Notes under the pieces: model-generated | The model's input: only the letters and a program-made list of their open reading frames with translations | Told to the model about the DNA's origin: nothing | Databases searched by the model: none | Translations under genes and position numbers: made by a program | Source of the DNA: Charina bottae | Taxonomy: Eukaryota; Chordata; Lepidosauria; Squamata; Charinaidae | Length of the DNA: 64,000 bases | Direction of reading: 5' to 3' | Assembly: GCA_023362775.1 (NCBI GenBank) | Contig: JALMGJ010000012.1 | Location: 18,737,501 to 18,801,500, forward strand | Shown here: one piece after another, positions 36,001 to 48,000 of the stretch | How positions within the stretch are numbered: the stretch's first letter is position 1 | Layout of the letters: each line of letters starts with the position of its first letter

Positions 36001-39000
36001 CCCTGTCCGCTTCCTCAGAGTCTGCAAGCTTAAAAGAATCTCAGATGGCTTTGCAAGACGTCACATTAAGGGAGCCTGATGCCCAGATTTTCACGCACGT
36101 ATGGCTTTCTGTCTGAGGACAGAAAATAAAAGGTAAGAACAAATTATATCCTGACGAATATGAAGAAAAAGAAAGAGAGCTCACCACAGTGATAAAGGAC
36201 GGAAGATACGTACATGCAAGAAAAAAAGCATTATGTGCATCTTTTTTCCCTCTCTGCAATGATCATAATATGCAGTCTAGCCACATAATGGTTTTACAGC
36301 ATTTGCCTTCTGACACGCTATTATTTTACAGGTAGTCCTCGACTTACGACCACAATTGGGACCGGAACTTCTGTTGCTAAGCGAGGGGTCATTAAGTGAG
36401 TCACACCCGATTTTATGACCTTTTTGCCACGGTCATTAAGTGAATCATGTGGTTGTTAAGCAAATCTGGCCTCCCCCATTAACTTTGCTTGTTGGAAGCC
36501 GGCCGGGAAGGTCGCAAATGGTGATCACATAACGCCAGGACGCTGCAACCACTGTAAATACATGCTGGTTGCCAAGCGCCTGAATTTTGATCATGTGACC
36601 GCAGGGACCTGTGATGGTCGTTAAGTGTGAGGACCTTTTGTAAGTCACTTTTTTCAGCACCGTCATAACTTCAAATGGTCATTAAATGGTCGTAAGTCAA
36701 GGACTACCTGTATGTAGCAAAGAAGAATGAGAAATGGGTTTTTAAAAAAGCATGTGCACTATTTGAGCTGGACACAGTTAAATGTCACTGATTGAAAACT
36801 CTTAACATATACGAAGACAGAGAGTCTCTTGCAAACCGATCCCATCCTCAGGAGAAGTTTCTCCTCTCATACCCAAGTGAGTGAGAAGTTGCTCTCACCC
36901 GTCCAATTTTCCTGTGATCCCGGTTCTTTGCCTCTTCTTGGAACTTCTCCCATTCTTTCAGCATTTTTGCATCGGGGAAGGAGATGCCGTAAACCCTCTG
37001 CAAGGTTTCCATATCAGACTTTCCTTCCCAATACGTAGAAGAATTCTGGAGTTATTGAAAAGATTCAATGACACATAGTGTTGTTATAGAACAACTCTGA
37101 GTAATTACAGATTTCACAGGAAACCAATGCCATAGAAACCAAGTCTGTGTTGAAACTTACGTATTTGTTACAATTCAGAAATAATTTAGGATCTCTTATG
37201 ACGTGCAAATCTAACTCTTAAACAATCCTTTTATGGAAGGGAACATTAGGACACGTAAAGTAGCATGCAACAATAAACATAACTACCAATTCTGAAAGAA
37301 CAGTGGGATGAGTTTGACAAATATTTTAAAATAACCTAGTACTTTTTTTTTTACTACAGCTGCAGTCAGCAAAGATGACAAAAGGGCTCATTTTATTTCC
37401 ATGACAGACCTGCTGATTTCAATGGAACCAAAGTATTCCAGGTGTTTTAACAGTTAAATTTCTCTTCTTCATTTGAATAAGGGAGGCAGAACTTATAAAA
37501 ACATTTTTGCACTGCAGAGGCATGAAAAGCCGGCTGGGTGACTTTGGGCCAGGCACTCTCTCTCAGCCCAACTCACCTCACAGGGTTGTTGTTGTGGGGA
37601 AAATAGGAAGAGGAAGGAATACTAGGTACATTCACCACCTTGAGTTATTTATAAAAAAATAATAAAGGCGGGATAAAGAAATCTAAAAAAAAGTGGAGTT
37701 TTGACTGGATTTTAAAAACCCAACCGAATAAATTCCCCAAAACCCGTTGTGAGAATCTAGCCACATGTGCTATCATTGCAGGATGAAATTTCTTACCTTA
37801 TGTATTTTTAAGGCTTTTATTTTCCCAGTGTGTCTGACGTGGGGCCCCCTACAAAGATCAATCAAAGGGCCACACCTAAAAGGTAAGGATATGGTTCAGT
37901 TTCTTGAAATGTTGCCATAAACACTGATATGGCATCAATTACTCTTTTTGTATTAAAAGGGAAGGGAATGTGAAGCAATCACCCTCAAGACGAAGACACT
38001 GCTGGCATTCTTATAAAATAAAACAGCAGGTAGCTGCAAATCAGGGCTTTCTTTGGGAATGTGCCCACCTGCCCAGAAAGCAGTCAAAGGTAAGATGTGG
38101 TGTCAGACAACATCCTGAGGGATTAGAGTGTGTGATGGAGAGAAATTGTTCCAATTGGCCATATTGTGTATGATTGTGTTGTGACTGGCCAGACGCTCTG
38201 TGGTAGATATTTTGTGAAAGGGCCCGTGACATACTCTCCAAATTCCAATTGGGACCATTTCCTCTAAGACTGGGAACTACAGTAAGTAACAGAAAATTTA
38301 GGCTAAAATTTTGCCTTTTGTTTTACCTGTATACAGTAGTCGTTGGAGTGTTGACTTTTTCATTTAAGATCCGACACTTGAATTTATTGTACTGTTCAAA
38401 AAGAAATATTAAAAAAAATCTGGAGTTAATGTTCAGTTAGTTTAAGATATAATTTCATGTGCCTGTAATTTGATGTTGAAACAAAATTTTACTCCATGTG
38501 CCCATAAAAAACGCATCTCTCTACTCTACAGCTTTGAAAGATAGCCTAAGGAAGCCTAGCTCTTCCTGCATCTGTGCTTTCCACAATAATACAAATCTTC
38601 CACTATAACTGTAATCTTCATGCTACTGATCCATTCCAAATGCCTGGAATCCATTAAGATTCTCACACCCAGAATGCTAAGAGACAACGTTATATAGGAC
38701 TGCTATCCAAGCAGTTGCAAGTATTGGATTAGGAGGTTGTGAGCAAAAAACTGTTATCCAAAGTTTCACACCGCAATTCATTTCACAACTCTGGAAATGA
38801 AGGGGATGTGGATTAACACACTAGTGTATTGCACAGAGGAGATTCATTAAAGGGAAAGACTGAATTCTGACCCTATTTCCAGCTTAGATCTCTGAAGCTT
38901 TCTTGTAAGAACAAGTCCTGTGTTTAAACTTAATGTCAAAGCATCAAGCCGTGCAAGTTCTGCAAGATGGGAATTCTGTATTTGATGGGAAAGGAGGATC

Positions 39001-42000
39001 TACAATCCAATAAAGACAGGCCTATTTTGCAAACGTGACATCCCACATTCAACGTGAAGTATGTCTAGTTGAGTAACTGAACTAGAAGTAGTTTAACAGA
39101 GAAATAGTTAAACAGAGAAAAAGAATGGATTAAACTGGCCCCTGGTGACAATCAAGGTTAAAAAAACCTGGGTCGCTAAAGACACCAACCTAATCAGAAA
39201 AAGCAGTATGTCACATAATTAGAGGTGTTGCAAAAATACCCAAATGCTCCTATAGGAGCTAAAGCTGACATGAAGGCATATTTTAGTGTCTACCTTAAAC
39301 ATTTCAAGTAAAGTTTCCTTCTTCACTTCCAGTCGCTCAAAAAGTTGTTTCTCTTTCATGATTTTCTTGCACAAGGCTTCTAGGGCAGGAAAGTCGTTGC
39401 TAGAGACACCCCTGGAACAAACAAAGAGGTATCAGTACCAATTGTATTGATTGTTGTCTGAGCTTCTTGTATGGTCATCACTAAAAGTAAATTGCCAGAT
39501 CAAGAGGGTTGCCTTGCACTGAAGGAGGAAGTAGAAAGAAAATCCTCCTAAAAAGACTTTGAGAACCTCCACCACCAAAGAGTCTATTTCAGGGCTTTCC
39601 AAAGTGCCGCCCCTGGCGACACACCAGGGGTGGCGGTGGCAGCGCGGCGGTGGCGCGCATGCGCGCACGGCGGCGGTGCGGGGGGCGTGCAGCGGTGTGT
39701 GTGTGTGTGCACGGCGGCGGCAGCGGCGGCACGCGTGTGCACGGCCGCCGCCACCGTGCATGCACGCGCCGCCGCTTCTGGGTGGTGTGGCGACACACCA
39801 TGCTGTGTGTGGCGACACACTTTTGTGTCGCGACACACAGTTTGGAAAGCTCTGGTCTATTTTATTTTAAACCTTCTGCAGGCGGCGTCCAAAGAAAAAA
39901 CAAAAAATAAACTTTACAGGTAAAACATTAATAAGCATTTGTAGGGACAGAAACCCCTTTTTAAACTTCCCACCCAGAAAAATACTAGAACTCATCAAAT
40001 AGATGCAGAGATAAACCCACACCAGTACAAGAAAACCCCTTATAAGACAGACACAGAAAACACATGAGTTGCTAAGTTTTTCTAAAGCAGAGCTTTCCAA
40101 ACTGTGTCGGGACACGTTAGAGTGTCGGCTGCAGTGTCTGGGTGTGTTGTGGCTGCTGCTGCCTCCGAGCCCTGCCAGGATTCCACACAGGTCCTAGTGC
40201 CTGCCTTGTGCCTTGCTGCCTCCAAACCTGCCCTGCCAGGATTCCACGCAGGTCCTAGTGCCTGCCTTGTGCCTGGCTGCCTCCAAACCTGCTGTGATTC
40301 CGCGCAGGTCCTAGTGCCTGCCTTGTGCCCTGCTTTAAGAGTGTGTCGTGAAATGATGCCCTGCTGTAAGAGTGTGTTGCGAAATGATGCATGTCTAAAA
40401 AGTGTGTCACCAACATGAAAAGTTTGGAAAGCTCTGTTATAAAGGTTTGCATAGGTGAATCTGAAAAACTCATGGTGGAAGCTGATTCCCATACACGGGA
40501 CCAACGCTACAAAAAGCCTATAATTACATCCTAGCCTCATTCAGCCAAGAGGATAGGACTTACCTCTTTTTCTCCTCCTATGCACGCACACACGCACACA
40601 CACACACACACACAAAAGCTTACCCCTCGTCAAGGAACATATCATAATAAAATCCATTCTCTATTGGTGGGCCATAACACAAGCAACCGCCAAATATTCT
40701 TTCCATGGCTTCGCCCATTATGTGAGCACTAGAATGCCAGTACACCTAACAGGAGGGAAAAGAGAAAGAGGTCAGGATCAGACCTGTATTCGTAGACTCC
40801 AATTAATGCTATGCTGCCAGATTTAACTCCGACAGTATAATTTCCTACCACCCTGAGACATTCATAAAAAACAGAGTATAGTATAAACCAGTGTTTCTCA
40901 ACCTCGGCAACTTCAAGATGTGTGGACTTCAACTCCCAGAATTCCCCAGCCAGCTGGCTGGGAATTCTGGGAGTTGAAGTCCACACATCTTAAAGTTGCT
41001 GAGGTTGAGAAACACTGGTCTAGTTATTCATAGCACTGGAGAAAAGTGTCTCAGAAGTAGATCCACAGCTGTTACTTCACCTCCAAGCTCCTAGTTGCAA
41101 GGCCCTGAATGTTACTATCTGACAAACACTCTCCTCCTGGAAATGTACTTCCCTCCTGGAAATTCCCCTAATAAAAGCGAAACAGGCAACATAAGCAACA
41201 ATTTTGCATATAAGCAGGCAAAGATCAGTGAGATGCTCCTTATTTCTGATTTCAAGTTTTGTTTCCTCAAAGTGTGAAGAATTACCCTGAAAAATAGATG
41301 TGCTGTTTAAATAGGCTGACCACACATCCCGTTTTGAACAGGACAGTCCCGTTCTTTTAGCATTTTTCAACTGTCCTGTCGTTTTCATAAAAATCTCAAT
41401 TTTGTCCCGTTTTTCAAACCCGGCGGGAATGGCGCAGAAGGAGGATCCGAGCTGGAGCGCAGACCGGGGTTTGCAGGCGGGAGCCAATCGTGCGGACCGG
41501 GTGGCGGGGTTTGCAGGCGGGAGCCAATCGTGCGGACCGGGTGGCAGGGTTTGCAGGCGGGAGCCAATCATGCGGACCGGGTGGCGGGGTTTGCAGGCGG
41601 GAGCCAATCATGCGGACCGGAAGGGCGGGGACCCGTCTTTTTCATGAATATGGAATATTACATAAGACCCCGTCCCGTTTTGCCATCCTGAAATATGGTC
41701 AGCCTATGTTTAAAGTCTGGTTCCCTTAAAATGCTAAACTTTCTGTTAGCTGAACTCAACTCCTGCTAATTTCATGGACAGTCCATACAGGTGTCTTGGC
41801 AAGAGTAGAGAATTGGATTGCTATTGTCATCTTCCAAGATGTCTTTGACTTCGCAGTGTAGCCTAAAGCACCAGTATCCCCTGGAAGTCTCCCCATCCAA
41901 GCATTAACTAGGCCCAACTCTGCTTAGCTTCCAATCCTGGACAGGGTCAGCCAGGTCCTCCCACCTGCTGAGGCTGTTCCTTTAATACAGCTGAATTTAT

Positions 42001-45000
42001 AACTTACCGCTTGAGCTTCATCATCATCAAACTTAAGTAATTCCAAGGTACAGTCTCTCTCCAGGGGACGATCAAGATCCCAAACCACTTTGTCCACTCG
42101 AGCTACAACAGTGTTGTCAGCCAAACCCTGACTAAAAGTACAAAATCATAGTCATATAGGCTATTGGTACACATTCATGTTTTACACAATTTTTTATTGC
42201 TTGACCTAATGTTTATTCCCAACGTCAGCAGAAAAAATTCCCAAACTTATTACGATTATTTAAATATTATTTTACAAGGTTCCCTGATGTCAGGGAACTA
42301 GTTGCACACGTGTGTGCGTGTGTGTGTATCTTTTTCTAGTAAAAAGGCATTTTCAGAACATGCAATGAGACAAATTTTGAATATTTATTCCAACTCATCC
42401 TGAATAATAAGTATATTATTTGGAATTTATCAGAATAGGGTTACCCATCCCATCAGATGTCACAAACATGTGGGGTGAGAGATGGCCACAAACCATCTAT
42501 GAAAACCAGCCAACACTGCTGTGAAAAATACTGAGAGAATGCACAGAACAAGAAAATATTATAAAGCATTTTACAAAGTCCATGAAAATTTAGAGCATGT
42601 AGGAGTGTCCCTTTTGTGCTATTGCTCTGATTAATGGTTTTAAAGGCTAGGTTGTTGACAGCTTTTTAAAAATCATAACATTTCCTAAAACACAAGTAAC
42701 AACAAATAACCCTTAAAAAGTATAACTTAATAAGTAAATCCTACTGAGACTCCACACTGGCTATGTGTCTGATTTCAGATTCAATGTAACAAGGGCAATA
42801 ATTGATGTTGAAGCAGAAAATAAATTACACAAAGGCAGGGCAACGTCTGAACTATACATTCACTTTCTGGCAAAATCTAATTCACAGGCTGTTGTCATGC
42901 TTCCAATTGCTTCATAACTATAATGTCAGAAATGTCCACATGGCAGCTATGTCAGAAAACAACACAGCTAGATTTTTTTAAAAAATTACAGAATTGTCTT
43001 ATTTAAATCATTTTTTTTCTCTAAATACTTTCCCTGGGCTGTACAAAGTAGCACGGGATACATAGATCTTGTATTATATTTGCACAGCTGTGTTGCAATT
43101 AAATCAAAAACATTAACACCAGTTTATTCCTATAAAACATGCACAGAAGTCATTAAAATGTTTTCTAAACTATGGAAAAAAGGGGTGCTATAAAGAGAAG
43201 AGGATGGCTAGCACATGATTAAAAAATAAATGCACACATCTATGAACTATAAATGCAATAGGAATTTTCTAAAAGTAAATATACCTGATTCCACAGGCAA
43301 TTTGGTATGGTGTAGTCTTCCAGGATTCAGCATCAATTAGTTTGCCATCAGGTAAGGTCACTTTAATGGGCTGGCTTTCTTTAGCAGCTCGTTCTGCCAG
43401 GAGAGCGTTGTGTTCAGCTTTAAGTTTATGGTACATTTCTAAGCGTTGGTTAATATATTCAGGCCATGGACTAAGCTGCATATGATCAAGAAAGGTGAAG
43501 AAAAATCAATCTCATGGAACCTGCCTTTATTAAGTACCTTCAACTTCCCAATATCTTCCTTGCTCATGGCAGTCTAAAGTTTTTGAGTGCGAGTCCTTCT
43601 ATACCCCTCCCCCCAAAACAGAGAATTATCAGCAAGTTTGAAGGAAATCTTGAAGTTTATTATGCTGGTCTATGACCGTAATAAAGATTGGATTTGATTT
43701 GAAGTTTACAAAACTTCAAGAAATAAATCTCAGGGGTGACCCCTAACACACACACACAAAAAAAACTCAATAAAGACGGAGCATGTCCCTGAATGCAGTG
43801 GGCACAGAATGCTGAAGGATTCTTAGAAGGGCATTGAAGAAAGTGGTGGGTGATTGAAATGGAAGCATTCCATAGAACAACTTCTGGGTGTTCATCTCAC
43901 GTATTATACATAAAACGTTTCAAAACTGTAAAATTATCCATGCACTAAAGATTTTTGTTGTTGTTCAGTCGTTTAGTCGTGTCCGACTCTTCGTGACCTC
44001 ATGGACCATAGCACGCCAGGCCTTCCTGTCCTCCACTGTCTCCCGGAGTTTACTCAAATTCATGTTCGTTACATCGGTGATGCTATCTAACCATCTCATC
44101 CTCTGCCGTCCCCTTCTCCTTTTGCCTTCAGTCTTTCCCAGCATCAGGGTCTTTTCCAGTGAGTCCTCTCTTCGCATTAGGTGGCCAAAGTATTTGAGCT
44201 TCAGCTTCAGCATCTGTCCTTCCAATGAGCAGTCAGGGTTGATTTCCTTTAGGATTGACTGGTTTGACCTCCTTGCAGTCCAAGGGACTCTCAAGAGTCT
44301 TCTCCAGCACCACAGTTCGAAAGCATCAATTCTTCGGCGCTCAGCCTTCCTTATGGAGTAGTAATATGAATGTCTGTTTATCTATTCCTATTTCTATTCA
44401 TCCAAGCAGCCATGTTTTCAGTGGAGAACACAGGCATCAGTTAGAAACCTTTGTACTATTAGGATCACACGTTGTGATAGAATTAGCTGTTTTAACTAAA
44501 TAGAACCTCCATATTTATAAGCACAAATTGCTAGGTAGCAAATACTGGGAATGGTCTTGAACTTGTAATGCTTCTAAGTTTCCCAAAGATATTTGGCCAT
44601 CTAATGATGGAAACAAACTTTGGGACTTATTGTTCTAATCCAAGAAGGCTGTTTTCATGTCTTATCTAATAGTCCCCCAAAGACTTATATCTAGAAGAAG
44701 AAAGGATCTGCATATTTCCTTGCAGTGCCCTGCACATTTCAACTAAACCCACCTTTCAAGGACATATTTATAGATTTATATACACTTTTATGTAGATATT
44801 CAGATTACATGAATAAACTTGCAGAAGTTGAGGCATCAAGAGCTCATTATGTAAAGGTAGTCCGTATTTAGTGGCTGCCTCGTTTAGCGACCATTTGCAG
44901 TTACAACGGTGATGAAGGTTACCTGAGGGACCACCTCGTCCCCAATATATCCACCCGTCCCACCCGATCATGCAAAGACGGCATGCTACGGACCCCATCT

Positions 45001-48000
45001 ATAAGAGAGTTCCATCTGGCGGGGTCCAGGAGGCGTGCCTTCTCTGCAGTAGCTCCCGCCCTGTGGAACAACTTGCCCCCGGAGGTGAGATTAGCCCCTT
45101 CACTCCTGACCTTCCGGAAGAACCTGAAAACCTGGCTCTGCCGCCTTGCTTGGGACCAAGGAAGGAATAGTCACTCTTGGGGATGGCTAATACCTTAGAG
45201 AGCTCCTCTCCTACATTGGATTAAGTTAGATCGTTTTACCACTCTTGCCTCTTGGATTTTAATCTTGTTTTATAATTCGTATTTTTATATTCTATGTATA
45301 TTTTATGTTTTTTATTTTTATTATTTTGTTGTAAACCGCCCAGAGTCCCTCCGGTGGAGGGAGATGGGTGGTGATATAAATTTTATAAATAAATAAATAA
45401 ATAAATAAATAATATTGTGACCAATCCTTGCATTTACGACCTTCGCAGGTCTATAAAGCAAAGGAAAGCTGAAGTAAGATCATAAGCACAGTCGCAGTTT
45501 CACTTAGCAACCACTTCACTTGATGACCAAGTTGCCGGTCCCAATTGTGGTCACTAAACTAGGACTACCTGCACAGGTAATTTCTTGTAAGGTTCTTAAG
45601 ATAAGCAGAGGCATTTATCTTAGGAAGTTGATTGGGGGAGGGAGGAAGAAAACCGAAGAAGAAATTAACTACAGGTAGTCCTCGCTTTCACTGGATCATG
45701 GAAAAAGCAAGAGAGTTCCAGAAAAACATCTACTTCTGCTTCATTGACTACGCTAAAGCCTTTGATTGTGTGGATCACAACAAACTGTGGCAAATTCTTA
45801 AAGAGATGGGAGTACCAGACCACCTTACCTGTCTCCTGAGAAACCTGTATGCGGGTCAAGAAGCAAGAGTTAGAACCGGACATGGAACAACCGATTGGTT
45901 CAAAATTGGGAAAGGAGTACGACTAGGCTGTATATTATCACCCTGCTTATTTAACTTATATGCAGAGTACATCATGAGAAATGCCAGGCTGGATGAATCA
46001 CAAGCCGGAGTTAAGATTGCCGGGAGAAATATCAACAACCTCAGATATGCAGACGATACCACCCTAATGGCAGAAAGTGAAGAGGAGCTAAATAGCCTCT
46101 TGATGAGGGTGAAAGAGGAGAGTGCAAAAGCTGGCTTGAACCTCAACATTAAAAAAACTCAGATCATGGCATCTGGTCCCATCACTTCCTGGCAAGTAGA
46201 AGGGGAAGAAATGGAAGCAGTGATAGATTTTATTTTCTTGGGCTCCAAGATCACCGCAGACGGTGACTGCAGCCATGAAATTAAAAGACGCTTGCTCCTT
46301 GGGAGGAAAGCTATGGCAAACCTAGACAGCATATTAAAAAACAGAGACATCACCTTGCCGACAAAGGTCCGTATAATTAAAGCTATGGTTTTCCCAGTAG
46401 TAATGTATGGTTGTGAGAGTTGGACCATAAGGAAGTCTGAGCGCCGAAGAATTGATGCTTTCAAACTGTGGTGCTGGAGAAGACTCTTAAGAGTCCCTTG
46501 GACTGCAAGGAGGTCAAATCAGTCACTTCTAAAGGAAATCAACCCTGACTGCTCATTGGAAGGATAGATACTGAAGCTGAAGCTCAAATACTTTGGCCAC
46601 CTAATGCGAAGAGAGGACTCACTGGAAAAGACCCTGATGCTGGGAAAGACTGAAGGCAAAAGGAGAAGGGGACGGCAGAGGATGACAGTGGAGGACAGGA
46701 AGGCCTGGCGTGCTATGGTCCATGAGGTCACGAAGAGTCGGACACGACTAAACGACTGAACAACAAGTTCTCGCTTAACGTCCACAATCGAGACTGGCAT
46801 TTTGGTTGCTAAGCAAAGCGGTCATTAAGTGAATCCAACCCAATTTTACCACCTTTTTGCGGCTGTCATTAAGCGAATTACTGCGGTCATTAAGTGAACC
46901 ACGTGGCTGTTAAGCAAACCATGCAGTTCCCATTGATTTTGTTTGCTAGAAGCTGGCCAGGAAGGTCGAAAACAGCGATCACGTGACCACGGGACACTGC
47001 GACTGTCATAAATGTGAACGAGTTACCAAGTGCCCAAATCGTAATCACGTGACCGTGGGGATGCTGCAACGGTCTTAAGTGTGAGCACTGGCTGTAACTC
47101 GGTTTTTTCAGCACCGCTGTAAGTCTGAACCATCACTAAACGAATGGTCATTAAATGAGGACCACCTGTACTTGCTTGTTTTTTTATTGTTTTGAATTTA
47201 GCTTAGGACAAAATCATGAGCAGAAAAGGTTTAAGAGGATAACTGTAAGTATAATATTTAATGAACTCAGGACAATTGATTTCCTAGTAAACATATTCAA
47301 GATCCAAATATAAGTGACAGCATAATATTTCATGCAAGCATTAACTAAAATTGAGACGAACCTCTGTGCGACTGCTATCACCAGTTCCTTCCATGTTTTT
47401 CTTCTTACCAGATATTTCCTTCTTCTCCTTCCCAACAAGAATCTAAAAAAACAAATGAAAGTGATCAAGCCACACAATCATCAGTACAAATACATGCTAA
47501 CTAATGTAAAATCTTAGCTATTTCCATTAGCTAGGAACAGCTATCTTAATAAATCAAAAGAAAAGATGACCTTACATAAGGACATGCATTACAGATATGT
47601 ATATATAGCTCCCACTTTTAAGAAATCCAGAAAGTGTCCAAGTTATTCTAATTATGGTATCAGCCAGAAACTCATGTAGAAAAACACTTTATACATTGGA
47701 GTAAATCTTAGTAATAAATCTGACATGCTTAGGAATTTGAGAGTTAAATTGTGTCTGGATGTTTTTTGTAACTTCATATAAAGATTACTAGGAAGATATC
47801 TCAACTACCACATTTGAATTTCCGCTCGCTCTAATATAAATGAAAGAAGATCTAGAGATGGCCTAGAAATCCTTTGAGTATTTAAGGTGACATAAATGAG
47901 ATTAAGATTAATTTGAGCCTAAGAATAAAAATAGCCAGTTAATTTGTTTTGGGGAGATATTCTGGGAAATACTTCAGATCAATGTACAGTAATTCTGAAG

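Noticed and set aside
39432..39923. Six overlapping frames with His/Arg/Ala-rich repeats (also at 54448-54702, 58156-58526 and 60474-60822)
   Set aside because: They lie within GC-core hAT MITEs bounded by target duplications; no codon structure or conservation expected.
41455..41635. CRISPR-like array of 40-bp repeats
   Set aside because: Repeats are contiguous with no spacers, inside a eukaryotic transposon.
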